Below, one piece after another: positions 52,601 to 60,877 of a DNA stretch of 64,000 nucleotides (positions are counted from its first letter, which is position 1; every line of letters begins with the position of its first letter). Location of the stretch: positions 62,001 to 126,000 of the forward strand of contig CABTOK010000007.1 of NCBI GenBank assembly GCA_902486425.1, given 5' to 3'. The notes under the pieces are model-generated. The model saw nothing but the letters and a program-made list of their open reading frames with translations, did no database searches and was not told the DNA's origin. A program made the translations under genes and the position numbers. The stretch is from UBA11475 sp902486425 (GTDB taxonomy: Bacteria; Bacillota; Clostridia; Christensenellales; Borkfalkiaceae).

Positions 52601-53355
52601 AATTAAAGCTTAAAACCGATAAAAAAACTATCGCGAAAAGAATAATATACGACGCGGTTATCCCGATATTCGTTTTAGCAGCCCTGATACTTGCGGATTA
52701 TTTTTCTAAAATGTATTTCGAAACGCATTACGAACTCGGCGAAACGAAGGGAGAAGTTATAAAAGGATTTTTCCGCTTCCGTCTCGTGCATAATACGGGC
52801 GCGGCGTTTTCGTTTGCGGCGGATAAGCCGTGGGGACAGACTCTTTTTAAGATAATCACTCCGATCGCGATATGTCTTTTTATCGCGTTCTATTGTTTCA
52901 GCGGCAGAAAGAACGTTTTTTCGAGATACGCTCTCGTACTCGTGATAGCGGGAACTCTCGGTAATTACATAGACAGACTCGCAAAAGGTTACGTCGTCGA
53001 CTTTTTATCGTTTACTCTCTTATTCGGTTACGATTTCCCGATATTCAATTTAGCCGATACTTTTTTGTGCGTCGGAATAATAATCATATTTATATATTAT
53101 ATTTTCTTCGATAAAACTCTTTTTAAGGACGACAAGGTCGCAATTTCCGCTCCGAGCAAAGATTTAGGCGGCGGAGAGGCGATGGAAAAAATCGACTTCG
53201 GAAGCATTGCCGAAGAAGAGACGGACGAAAAAGAGAATATGGCGGTTAAAGAAAGCGGTTCGGCGGGCAAAACCGGAGATATGAACGCTTCCGGGAATAC
53301 GGAAAAAATGAAAACGGACGGCGAAGCCGCCGGAAAGCTACCGGAAGGTAAATAA
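52597..53355 (+). CDS. lspA: Signal peptidase II with extended C-terminal tail
   Basis: Membrane aspartyl protease that removes the signal peptide of lipoproteins. Four transmembrane helices lie within about residues 18-175, with motif RLVHNTGAAFSF and the catalytic aspartates in GNYIDRLAKG (Asp126) and FNLADTFL (Asp154). A normal LspA ends near residue 165-170; here about 75 more residues follow, rich in Gly, Glu, Lys and Asn, with no predicted structure. The pair lspA-rluD is the common order in Firmicutes. It would process the lipoproteins at 28293 and 50370. Confidence 0.93.
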   Translation: MKLKLKTDKKTIAKRIIYDAVIPIFVLAALILADYFSKMYFETHYELGETKGEVIKGFFRFRLVHNTGAAFSFAADKPWGQTLFKIITPIAICLFIAFYCFSGRKNVFSRYALVLVIAGTLGNYIDRLAKGYVVDFLSFTLLFGYDFPIFNLADTFLCVGIIIIFIYYIFFDKTLFKDDKVAISAPSKDLGGGEAMEKIDFGSIAEEETDEKENMAVKESGSAGKTGDMNASGNTEKMKTDGEAAGKLPEGK

Positions 53356-53356
53356 A

Positions 53357-54256
53357 ATGGAAGAATTTTTGTTTACCGCAGAGCCTTCGGACGAAGGCAA
53401 AAGAATAGACGTAATTTTGTCCGAAAAGACGAAGCTTACCCGTTCGCACATAAAAACGGCGGAGAGCGGAATATCCTTAAACGGTAAAAAAGTAAGCGTC
53501 GGTAAAACGGTAAAAGCCGGCGACGAAATAAAACTCGTTCTTCCGGAAGCGAAACCCGTCGAAGTAAAACCGAACGACTCCGTTCCGCTCGATATAATAT
53601 ATCAGGACGACGACATCGCCGTAATAAACAAACAGCAGGGACTTACCGTTCATGCCGGGGCGGGTACCGGGGACGACACTCTCGTCAACGCGCTTTTATC
53701 AAAGCTCGACAAACTTTCGGGCATAAACGGCGAAATAAGACCGGGCATCGTTCACCGGATAGACAAAAACACTTCCGGACTGCTTGTCGTGGCAAAAAAC
53801 GACAACGCCCACGTAAATCTCGCAAAGCAGATCGAAAACAAAACCTGCAAAAGAATTTATTACGCTCTTTTGGAGGGCGTATTAAAAGAAGATTCTGGTG
53901 AAATAACGACTTTTATCGGGCGCGATCCGAAAGACCGCAAAAAAATGGCGGTAACGAAAGCCGGCAGAACGGCGACGACCGATTTTAAGGTAATAAAACG
54001 CTATAAAGAGTACACTTTGTGCGAATTTTCGCTGAAAACGGGCAGAACGCATCAGATAAGAGTTCATGCAAAATATATAAAGCACCCCGTGGTCGGCGAT
54101 CCCGAATACGGGTATAAAAATCAGAAGTTTAATTTAAACGGGCAGCTTCTGCACGCCGGGAAACTCGTTCTTAAACACCCCGTTACCGGGGAAGAGATGA
54201 CCTTTACGGCGCCGCTTCCGGACTATTTTGAAAAAATTTTAAAAAGTTTGCGATAA
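53357..54256 (+). CDS. rluD: Large-subunit rRNA pseudouridine synthase D family (RluA/RluD)
   Basis: The 299-residue protein has an N-terminal S4 domain (SHIKTAESGISLNGKKV) and the RluA-family catalytic motif HRIDKNTSGLLVVAKND with Asp136, followed by KTGRTHQIRVHAKYIKHPV. In E. coli RluD modifies 23S rRNA U1911/1915/1917. One base separates it from lspA. Specificity within the RluA/C/D group is inferred from the S4 domain and lspA context. Confidence 0.93.
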   Translation: MEEFLFTAEPSDEGKRIDVILSEKTKLTRSHIKTAESGISLNGKKVSVGKTVKAGDEIKLVLPEAKPVEVKPNDSVPLDIIYQDDDIAVINKQQGLTVHAGAGTGDDTLVNALLSKLDKLSGINGEIRPGIVHRIDKNTSGLLVVAKNDNAHVNLAKQIENKTCKRIYYALLEGVLKEDSGEITTFIGRDPKDRKKMAVTKAGRTATTDFKVIKRYKEYTLCEFSLKTGRTHQIRVHAKYIKHPVVGDPEYGYKNQKFNLNGQLLHAGKLVLKHPVTGEEMTFTAPLPDYFEKILKSLR

Positions 54257-54259
54257 TCG

Positions 54260-54288
54260 TTGACTTTAAATTATTATTGCGCTATAAT
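54260..54288 (+). promoter_or_regulatory. Promoter of pyrR-uraA
   Basis: TTGACT (54260-54265), exactly 17 bases, TATAAT (54283-54288). Confidence 0.8.
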
Positions 54289-54311
54289 GCCCATAGTTGA
54301 ATTTTTAAGAG

Positions 54312-54426
54312 CGGTACAGAGATGCCGACAAGGTTCTTTATAAACGTCATTGCGCTTTAGGAATAAAGCGGCAAAACGGTAATTTTAGTTTACAAAGTCT
54401 TGTTCGGCAGAACAAGACTTTTTTTC
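54312..54426 (+). promoter_or_regulatory. PyrR-dependent attenuator in the pyrR leader
   Basis: Three competing structures are readable. The PyrR-binding hairpin (54312-54327) has a 5-bp stem CGGTA/TGCCG and the hexaloop CAGAGA, fitting the PyrR loop consensus CNGNGA. An antiterminator can form between CCGACAAG (54325-54332) and CTTGTTCGG (54399-54407). The terminator is a 12-bp stem AAAGTCTTGTTC/GAACAAGACTTT with loop GGCA and T7 (54394-54426). PyrR with UMP would hold the first hairpin and so permit termination. The layout matches the Bacillus pyr attenuators. Confidence 0.8.
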
Positions 54427-54456
54427 TGCCGGAACAAGGTACCGAAGGGTAAGGAT

Positions 54457-54993
54457 ATGAAATTCAAGACGATTATAATGGACGACGTGGCAGTCGAAAG
54501 AGCCGTGAAACGAATCTCGCACGAGATAATCGAAAAGAACAAAGGCGTTGCGGAAGTGGTTTTACTCGGAATAGTAACCCGCGGAGTGCCGCTTGCGGAG
54601 AAAATCCGCGAAAACGTTCTTGCGATAGAAGGGAAAGAAGTTCCCGTCGGCAAAGTGGACATAACGCTTTACCGCGACGACTTAAGCGAGATATCGGATC
54701 TTCCCAAGATAAACGGAACCGAAGTAAATTTCCCCGTAACGGGTAAAGACGTGATTCTTTGCGACGACGTAATTTACACTGGGAGAACGGTTCGCGCGGC
54801 AATCGACGCGGTCATGAGACTCGGAAGACCTAAAACGATTCAGCTTGCGGTGCTTATCGACAGAGGACACAGAGAACTGCCGATACGTCCCGATTACGTA
54901 GGCAAAAACGTGCCGACGGCTATTAACGAAGTGATTTCGGTAAAGTTCGCTTCAACCGACAATCAGACGAGAGTAGACCTTTCGGAACGCTGA
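54457..54993 (+). CDS. pyrR: PyrR pyrimidine regulator / uracil phosphoribosyltransferase
   Basis: RNA-binding attenuation protein of 178 residues with a PRT-fold. The PRPP motif VILCDDVIYTGRTVRAAI, the start VERAVKRISHEII, GIVTRGVPLA and LAVLIDRGHRELPIRPDYVG identify PyrR rather than Upp. It senses UMP and binds the leader hairpin in its own mRNA at 54312. ATG at 54457; an in-frame start at 54400 lies inside the terminator and is rejected. Followed 33 bases later by uraA. Confidence 0.95.
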   Translation: MKFKTIIMDDVAVERAVKRISHEIIEKNKGVAEVVLLGIVTRGVPLAEKIRENVLAIEGKEVPVGKVDITLYRDDLSEISDLPKINGTEVNFPVTGKDVILCDDVIYTGRTVRAAIDAVMRLGRPKTIQLAVLIDRGHRELPIRPDYVGKNVPTAINEVISVKFASTDNQTRVDLSER

Positions 54994-55026
54994 TAAAAAG
55001 AAAAAATTTTTTTTAAGGAGATTTTT

Positions 55027-56478
55027 ATGAAACTCACTTACGGCGTAAAAGACAGACCGCCCTTCAAAAAGAACCTCGTGTTCGCATTCCAGCAGATGAT
55101 AGCGATCATGGCTGCAACCCTTCTCGTTCCGATACTCGTATCCATGACGGGACTTTACTGCGACCCCGCGGCAGCGTTCTTCGGAGCAGGCGCAGGAACG
55201 ATCGTTTATCTTTTGTTCACTAAATTCAAAAGTCCCGTATTCCTCGGATCGTCATTCACATTCCTTGGTGCGTTACAGGCAGCCGCCACTCAGAACTACG
55301 GTTACTGGGGACTTATAATCGGCGTAGGCTTCGCGGGACTCGTATACGTCGTAATCGCAATCGTAATCAAATTCGTAGGATCGGCATGGATCAAAAAGCT
55401 TCTTCCTCACGTAATAATCGGACCCGTCCTCGCAATCATCGGTCTTTCGCTTTCCGGTACGGCCGGCAGCTGGATGATGACAAACGGCGGTTCCACCTAT
55501 AATCTCTGGTACATCTTCGTAGGTCTCTTTACCTTCGTAGCAATCGTTCTCGCATCCGTAAAGGGTAAGGGAATGGCCAAACTCATACCCTTCATAATCG
55601 GTATAGGTTCCGGCCTCGTTCTCGCAATGATAATCACCGGCTTCGGATACATAAACGACAGCGCCTTCTGCAAAAGCATGAGAATAGTTGACTTCACTCC
55701 GATAATCAACTGCTTCAAACCCTTAAAATTCACAAGCTTCTTCGATCTTCCGAAGTTCTCGTTCTTACAGGCTATAAAGACTAACGGTCAGTATACTCTC
55801 GACGGAGCCGCAATCGGCAACCTCGCGCTTTTGTTCGTACCCATCGCGGTAGTAGAACTCGCTCAGCACATTTCCGACCACGAAAACCTTTCCAGCATAG
55901 TCGAAAGCGACCTTCTCGAAAATCCCGGTCTTGACAAAACTCTTCTCGGCGACGGCGTAGGTTCCATGGTAGGCGCGTTCTTCGGCGGCTGCGCGAACAC
56001 CACTTACGGCGAATCCATAAGCTGCGTAGCTCTTTCCAAAAACGCTTCCACTTCGACCATATTCTTAACAGGCATTATGTGTATGGTAATATCGTTCATC
56101 TCGCCCTTCGTAGCGGTAATCAATATGCTTCCGAAATGCGTAATGGGCGGCGCCTGCATCGCAATGTACGGCTTCATCTCGGTATCCGGTCTCCAGATGC
56201 TCAAAGACGTTGACCTTTCGGATAACAGAAACCTTTATCCGGTAGCTGCGATTCTCGTAATCGGTATCGGCGGCGTAACGCTTAACTTCGGTACGAACAA
56301 TTTAACCGGCGGTCCGCTCTTCCAGCTTACCTCGCTTGCTCTCGCTATGATAGTAGGTATCGTTGTAAACGCTATCACTCACAGCGGCAAAGACAAAGAC
56401 GAAAAGGTTGAAAACGGAGCTATTCAGGAAGAAGTTCCCGATATGCCGTTCGCAAACGAAAACCCCGAAAAAAAATAA
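55027..56478 (+). CDS. uraA: Uracil permease (NCS2 family)
   Basis: The 483-residue membrane protein has about 14 transmembrane segments and the NCS2 features: an N-terminal QQMIAIMAATLLVPILVS, the AVVELAQHISDHENLSSI substrate-site glutamate region and the GGCANTTYGESISC motif. It imports uracil by proton symport. It follows pyrR and is controlled by the same attenuator, as in Bacillus pyrR-pyrP. An acidic tail of about 25 residues ends it. Confidence 0.94.
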   Translation: MKLTYGVKDRPPFKKNLVFAFQQMIAIMAATLLVPILVSMTGLYCDPAAAFFGAGAGTIVYLLFTKFKSPVFLGSSFTFLGALQAAATQNYGYWGLIIGVGFAGLVYVVIAIVIKFVGSAWIKKLLPHVIIGPVLAIIGLSLSGTAGSWMMTNGGSTYNLWYIFVGLFTFVAIVLASVKGKGMAKLIPFIIGIGSGLVLAMIITGFGYINDSAFCKSMRIVDFTPIINCFKPLKFTSFFDLPKFSFLQAIKTNGQYTLDGAAIGNLALLFVPIAVVELAQHISDHENLSSIVESDLLENPGLDKTLLGDGVGSMVGAFFGGCANTTYGESISCVALSKNASTSTIFLTGIMCMVISFISPFVAVINMLPKCVMGGACIAMYGFISVSGLQMLKDVDLSDNRNLYPVAAILVIGIGGVTLNFGTNNLTGGPLFQLTSLALAMIVGIVVNAITHSGKDKDEKVENGAIQEEVPDMPFANENPEKK

Positions 56479-56513
56479 AGTTTTAATAAAGATCATAAAG
56501 TAACCCCTTATAC

Positions 56514-56556
56514 GAAAACACCGCCGCCGGCGAAAGCCGGTTCCGGCGGTGTTTTC
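56514..56556 (+). terminator. Terminator of pyrR-uraA
   Basis: GAAAACACCGCC/GGCGGTGTTTTC 12-bp outer stem with an inner GCCGG/CCGGC hairpin. The T tract lies within the 3' arm. Confidence 0.7.
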
Positions 56557-56594
56557 GCAAAAATGATTTTCCGATCGAAAAATATATTTTTAGG

Positions 56595-56623
56595 TTGAAA
56601 TATCCGGGCAGAAGTGATACAAT
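56595..56623 (+). promoter_or_regulatory. Promoter of upp
   Basis: TTGAAA (56595-56600), 17 bases, TACAAT (56618-56623) preceded by TGA (extended -10). Confidence 0.7.
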
Positions 56624-56684
56624 AAAAATAATAAAACAAAATCCCGCATAAAGGGATAGATTATAAAATAAAAAGAGGTATATC

Positions 56685-57326
56685 ATGGAAGATTACATGA
56701 AGAACGTAACAATACTCAACCATCCGCTTATTTCGCATAAAATAACCCACCTTTGCGACGTTACAACCACAACCAAGGAATTCAGAGAAATCGTTTCCGA
56801 AATCGCTATGCTCATGGGATACGAAGCTTTCAGAGACCTTCCGACCGAAGACGTTGAAATCCAGGCTCCGCTTTCCAGATTCAAATCTCCCGTAGTTACC
56901 GAACCTATCGCGATAGTTCCTATTTTAAGAGCGGGACTCGGAATGGTAGACGGTCTTACCGCGCTTTTCCCGACGGCTAAAATAGGTCATATCGGTCTTT
57001 ACAGAGACGAAGAAACTTTAGAGCCGCACGAATATTACTGCAAACTTCCCAAGGACTGCATAAACGGCACCTGCATCGTGGTTGATCCCGCGCTCGCTAC
57101 CGGCGGTTCGGCGGAAGCCGCTATCAACTTTATAAAAGAAAGGGGATACAAAAAGATTAAACTTTTATCCCTTATCGCCGCTCCCGAAGGAGTAAAAAGA
57201 GTCGCTACCGCTCATCCCGACGTTAAAATCTTCGTAGCGCACTATGCGGACGCTCCTTTAAACGAACACGGCTACATCGTTACCGCATTCGGCGACGCCG
57301 GCGACAGAATTTTCGGCACGAAATAA
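56685..57326 (+). CDS. upp: Uracil phosphoribosyltransferase
   Basis: Converts uracil and PRPP to UMP. The 213-residue protein has the start VTILNHPLISHKITHLCD, the ILRAGLGMVDG motif, the PRPP-binding VVDPALATGGSAEAAI (an Upp hallmark) and the uracil-binding end HGYIVTAFGDAGDRIFGTK. AAGAGGT ribosome site. The HAD phosphatase and DUF523 genes follow closely on the same strand. Confidence 0.96.
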   Translation: MEDYMKNVTILNHPLISHKITHLCDVTTTTKEFREIVSEIAMLMGYEAFRDLPTEDVEIQAPLSRFKSPVVTEPIAIVPILRAGLGMVDGLTALFPTAKIGHIGLYRDEETLEPHEYYCKLPKDCINGTCIVVDPALATGGSAEAAINFIKERGYKKIKLLSLIAAPEGVKRVATAHPDVKIFVAHYADAPLNEHGYIVTAFGDAGDRIFGTK

Positions 57327-57345
57327 CTTCGCCGATGTTACCGAT

Positions 57346-58077
57346 ATGGATAAAAAATACAGTAGCGTCAAGGTCGTAGCTTTCGATCTCGACGGCACGC
57401 TCACTCAACATAAAGAAAAACTTTCGGAAGAAAACAAAGCCGTTCTTGACGAGCTTTCGAAAAGGAACAAACTCCTTATGGCGGGAGCGGGGCAGGCGAG
57501 AAGAATTTTCGAGCAGCTGAACCGCTATCCTATAGATATTATCGGAAATTACGGTTTGCAATACGCCGAGTACGACAAAAATACCGGCGATATAGTTCTT
57601 TTGAGAGACGAAAGTATTCCTTGCGACAGAAAAAGCGTCGAGGAACGAGTTACCGCATTGCGTAAAAAATTCGGTTTTACCGATTTCGCGGGTGAAAACG
57701 TAGAATTTCACCCGTCAGGTTGCGTAACTTTTCCGATTCTCGGAACGAAGGCGGAGCAGAGAGAAAAACTCGCTTTCGATCCGACGAGAAGCAAGAGAAG
57801 AGCGATTTACGACGAAGTGAAAAACGCTTTTAAGGACTTTAACGTTTTTATAGGCGGTTCGTCGTCTTTCGATATGTCGCCGGCTCCTTACGATAAATAT
57901 TACGCTCTCGATTTATACGCGAAGTCTCACGGACTATCGCATGAGAACATCGTTTACACAGGCGACGATTACGGCCTCGGCGGTAACGACGAATGCGTTT
58001 TCAAATCGGATTTTTTAACTATAAAAACGGACGACTATAAAGAACTCGGAAAAGTGGTTTCGGTTCTGCTCGACTGA
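57346..58077 (+). CDS. HAD-IIB phosphatase, phosphomannomutase-like
   Basis: The 243-residue hydrolase has the HAD nucleophile motif VVAFDLDGTLTQ near the N-terminus, an alpha/beta cap, and a C-terminal HAD end VYTGDDYGLGGNDECV. The pattern of RSKRRAIYDEV and GGSSSFDMSPAPYDKYYAL is reminiscent of eukaryote-type phosphomannomutases (HAD-IIB), which transfer phosphate between C1 and C6 of mannose phosphate. Simple phosphatase activity is equally possible. It lies 19 bases after upp. Confidence 0.82.
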   Translation: MDKKYSSVKVVAFDLDGTLTQHKEKLSEENKAVLDELSKRNKLLMAGAGQARRIFEQLNRYPIDIIGNYGLQYAEYDKNTGDIVLLRDESIPCDRKSVEERVTALRKKFGFTDFAGENVEFHPSGCVTFPILGTKAEQREKLAFDPTRSKRRAIYDEVKNAFKDFNVFIGGSSSFDMSPAPYDKYYALDLYAKSHGLSHENIVYTGDDYGLGGNDECVFKSDFLTIKTDDYKELGKVVSVLLD

Positions 58078-58095
58078 CAAAATTACGGAGACAAC

Positions 58096-58515
58096 ATGAA
58101 AAAGATACTCGTAAGCGCATGCCTCTACGGCAACGTATGCAGATATAAAGGCGACAGCTGTTATAACCGGAAAGTGGCGGAATTAGGGAAGGACAACGTA
58201 CTTATTCCCGTTTGTCCCGAGCAGCTCGGCGGACTTCCGACGCCCCGTCATCCTGCCGAAAGGGTAGATGGCAAACTTATATCGGACGTAGGAGCGGACG
58301 TTACCGAAGAATATACGCGCGGCGCCGACATCGTAGTCGAGATAGCCCGAAAAAACAACGTCGATTACTGCATAATGAAGGCTAACAGCCCTGCCTGCGG
58401 CAAAGGTATAATTTACGACGGAACTTTTACAGGCAAAAAACGTTCCGGCAACGGCTTGGCGACCGAAAAACTTCTGAAGGCGGGTTTCACCGTTTATACC
58501 GAAGACGAAATATAA
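58096..58515 (+). CDS. DUF523 protein, TudS (thiouracil desulfidase) type
   Basis: The 139-residue protein has the DUF523 signature: VSACLYGNVCRYKG at the N-terminus, VCPEQLGGLPTPR, and MKANSPACGKG. Cys9, Cys40 and Cys101 are at the positions of the three cluster-binding cysteines of TudS, an iron-sulfur enzyme that removes sulfur from 2-thiouracil to give uracil. Standing after upp and near uraA, its product would enter the same salvage route. The general family function is known for few members, so the substrate here is inference. Confidence 0.85.
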   Translation: MKKILVSACLYGNVCRYKGDSCYNRKVAELGKDNVLIPVCPEQLGGLPTPRHPAERVDGKLISDVGADVTEEYTRGADIVVEIARKNNVDYCIMKANSPACGKGIIYDGTFTGKKRSGNGLATEKLLKAGFTVYTEDEI

Positions 58516-58553
58516 GATAAAAACCCTTCGGACCGTTTACAAAAGAATAATTG

Positions 58554-58586
58554 CGGGGACGATATTACGGTCGTTCCCGATTTTTT
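58554..58586 (+). terminator. Terminator of the upp operon
   Basis: 9-bp stem CGGGGACGA/TCGTTCCCG with one G-U pair and an 8-base loop, followed by AT6. Confidence 0.85.
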
Positions 58587-58587
58587 C

Positions 58588-58616
58588 TTTACAAAAGGGG
58601 AATATTACGATAAAAT
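58588..58616 (+). promoter_or_regulatory. Promoter of der
   Basis: TTTACA (58588-58593) just after the terminator T-tract, 17 bases, TAAAAT (58611-58616). Confidence 0.7.
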
Positions 58617-58648
58617 AGTAGCGTAATAAACAAATAAAGGATAAAACA

Positions 58649-59965
58649 ATGACTAAACCGTTAGTGGCTATAGTCGGCAAGCCTAACGTAGGCAAATCGA
58701 CTTTTTTTAACAGAATATCCGGTCAGCGTATTTCGATAGTAAAAGATACCCCCGGCGTAACGAGAGATCGTCTTTACGCCGATGCGGAATGGTGCGGCAA
58801 AAAGTTCACTCTTGTCGATACGGGCGGTCTCGAACTCAAAAGTACGGACGAAATGTGGCGGCATATCAAAAAACAAGCCGAAATCGCCATCGACACCGCA
58901 GACGTAATAATATTTTTTACCGACGTGAAATCGGGAATAGGATCCGACGACGAAGAAGTCGCGCTTAAACTCAAAAAGTCCGGTAAGCCGGTAGTTCTCG
59001 CCGTTAACAAACTCGATACCTATAAGCCGGAACTTTTATACGAATATTATAATCTCGCTCTCGGCGAGCCTTTCGGCATTTCCGCCGAACACGGCACCGG
59101 CATAGGAGATCTTCTGGACGAAGTAGTGTCGCATTTCCCCGAAAAAGATACGGATGACGAAGAAGCGGGGCTTAAAATAGCGGTCGTAGGAAAACCGAAC
59201 GCCGGTAAATCGAGTCTTTGCAACAAACTTCTGGGAACAGAAAGAACCATTGTTTCGGACGTTGCGGGTACTACGAGAGACGCCATCGACACGCCTTTTA
59301 CTTATAACGGCAAAAAATATACGCTTATCGACACTGCGGGAATACGAAAGAAAAAGGCAGTAGACGAAGATATAGAGTATTACAGCGTTTTAAGAGCGCT
59401 CGCTTCGATAAGAAGAGCGGACGTCTGCGTTATGATGATAGACGCAACCGACGGACTTACCGAACAGGATACCAAGATTTTGGGATATATACACGAGCAG
59501 GGTAAACCTTCGGTAGTGTGTATGAACAAATGGGATCTTATCGAAAAGGACACCTACACCGTAAATAAGTTCGAAGACAGCCTGAAAGAAGGTCTTAAAT
59601 TCATGGATTACTTCAAATCCGTATACATTTCGGCAAAAACCGGATTAAGAACGGAAAAAATACTGTCTTTGTGCGAAACAGTGTACGAAAACGCTCATAA
59701 GAGAGTTTCGACCGGCAGACTCAACGACATGATAATAGATGCGGTAAGAATGAACGAACCGCCGTCTTATAAAGGCAAACGTCTTAAAATATTTTATGCT
59801 TCGCAGGTGGACGTCGCTCCGCCGGTGTTCGTGTTCTTCGTAAACGACGTTACGCTTCTGCACTTTTCGTATAAGCGTTACCTCGAAAACGAAATAAGAA
59901 GAGCTTTCGGTTTCGAAGGCACTCCCGTAAGAATAGTCGTAAGAGAACAGGATAAGGACGAATAA
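58649..59965 (+). CDS. der: Ribosome-assembly GTPase Der (EngA)
   Basis: Double-GTPase of 438 residues acting in 50S subunit assembly. The first G domain has GKPNVGKST (residues 10-18) and VNKLD; the second has GKPNAGKSS and MNKWD, with DTAGI in both-type switch regions. A C-terminal KH-like domain ends in TPVRIVVREQ. Length matches the family (about 436). The stop codon overlaps the plsY start. Confidence 0.97.
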   Translation: MTKPLVAIVGKPNVGKSTFFNRISGQRISIVKDTPGVTRDRLYADAEWCGKKFTLVDTGGLELKSTDEMWRHIKKQAEIAIDTADVIIFFTDVKSGIGSDDEEVALKLKKSGKPVVLAVNKLDTYKPELLYEYYNLALGEPFGISAEHGTGIGDLLDEVVSHFPEKDTDDEEAGLKIAVVGKPNAGKSSLCNKLLGTERTIVSDVAGTTRDAIDTPFTYNGKKYTLIDTAGIRKKKAVDEDIEYYSVLRALASIRRADVCVMMIDATDGLTEQDTKILGYIHEQGKPSVVCMNKWDLIEKDTYTVNKFEDSLKEGLKFMDYFKSVYISAKTGLRTEKILSLCETVYENAHKRVSTGRLNDMIIDAVRMNEPPSYKGKRLKIFYASQVDVAPPVFVFFVNDVTLLHFSYKRYLENEIRRAFGFEGTPVRIVVREQDKDE

Positions 59966-60753
59966 TGAAATACTGGATACTTTTCGGCGCGCTGACCTTA
60001 TTGTCGTATTTTATGGGCAACTTCAACTTTGCCGTGATTATTTCTAAACTGAAAAACAAAGATATAAGAAAGCAGGGGAGCGGCAACCCCGGCACGCTCA
60101 ACATGAGCAGAACTTTCGGACTTAAAACGGGGCTTATAACCTTCTTTTTAGACGTTATGAAGGGCGCTGTGCCCGCATTTTTAGGCTGGATAATTTTCAG
60201 GGACGTAAACGTTTACGGAACGAATTTCGAACTTGCGGATCTTGCCAAATACACATTCGGGTTCGCCGCCGTAATCGGACACATATATCCCGTTTTCATG
60301 AAGTTCAAAGGAGGCAAGGGAATAGCCACCACGATAGGCGTTTTCACGCTGTCTCTGATAACCTGTACGATAGAAGGAAAGTCTTTCGCATGGGCTGCTA
60401 TATCCATAATGGCGATAGTCGCGGCGATAGCGTTTATATACTTTACCGAATTCGGCGCGATGGGTTCGTTTATAGCGATAACGCCGATGGCGGTAGGCTC
60501 CAGCGTCTATCTTTATATAACCTACGTCGGAACGAACCCTTATAACGAAGCCTTCGTTTTGTATTTCGTATCGCAGCTTATAATTCTCGCGATATGCTTT
60601 TTCACCTGGTTCGCCCACAGAAAGAATATCGAAAGGATGCTTGAAGGCGAAGAACACGCGACTTCTATAAAAAAGATGATTCTGGACAGCCGCAAGAAAA
60701 AGGAAGAAAAACTCAGAGCGGAGAAAGAAAAAAACGAAGATAAAAACGGTTAA
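59965..60753 (+). CDS. plsY: Acyl-phosphate glycerol-3-phosphate acyltransferase PlsY with C-terminal tail
   Basis: Membrane enzyme that starts phospholipid synthesis by acylating glycerol-3-phosphate. The 262-residue protein has the three conserved motifs: GSGNPGTLNM, the KFKGGKGIATT region and FTWFAHRKNIERML. Usual PlsY has about 200 residues; the excess comes from a longer loop before motif 3 and a charged Lys/Glu tail of about 40 residues (DSRKKKEEKLRAEKEKNED). der-plsY is a common Firmicutes pairing. Confidence 0.94.
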   Translation: MKYWILFGALTLLSYFMGNFNFAVIISKLKNKDIRKQGSGNPGTLNMSRTFGLKTGLITFFLDVMKGAVPAFLGWIIFRDVNVYGTNFELADLAKYTFGFAAVIGHIYPVFMKFKGGKGIATTIGVFTLSLITCTIEGKSFAWAAISIMAIVAAIAFIYFTEFGAMGSFIAITPMAVGSSVYLYITYVGTNPYNEAFVLYFVSQLIILAICFFTWFAHRKNIERMLEGEEHATSIKKMILDSRKKKEEKLRAEKEKNEDKNG

Positions 60754-60776
60754 AAAATAAAAACGACAAAAAATTT

Positions 60777-60804
60777 CATATTTAAAATAAACCTCTCATA
60801 TATT
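60777..60804 (+). promoter_or_regulatory. Sigma-E-like sporulation promoter of spoIVA
   Basis: CATATT at 60777-60782 (sigma-E -35 style, x-CATATT) and CATATATT at 60797-60804 (-10 style CATACAxT) are 14 bases apart. Sigma-E-driven transcription of spoIVA is known in Bacillus. No sigma-A boxes are seen here. Confidence 0.6.
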
Positions 60805-60877
60805 TAAGCGAAAGCAAGAATGCGGCGTGAAAATCAAGCCGAAAGGAAAAGACGTTCGCATACGGGAGGTTTTTTTA

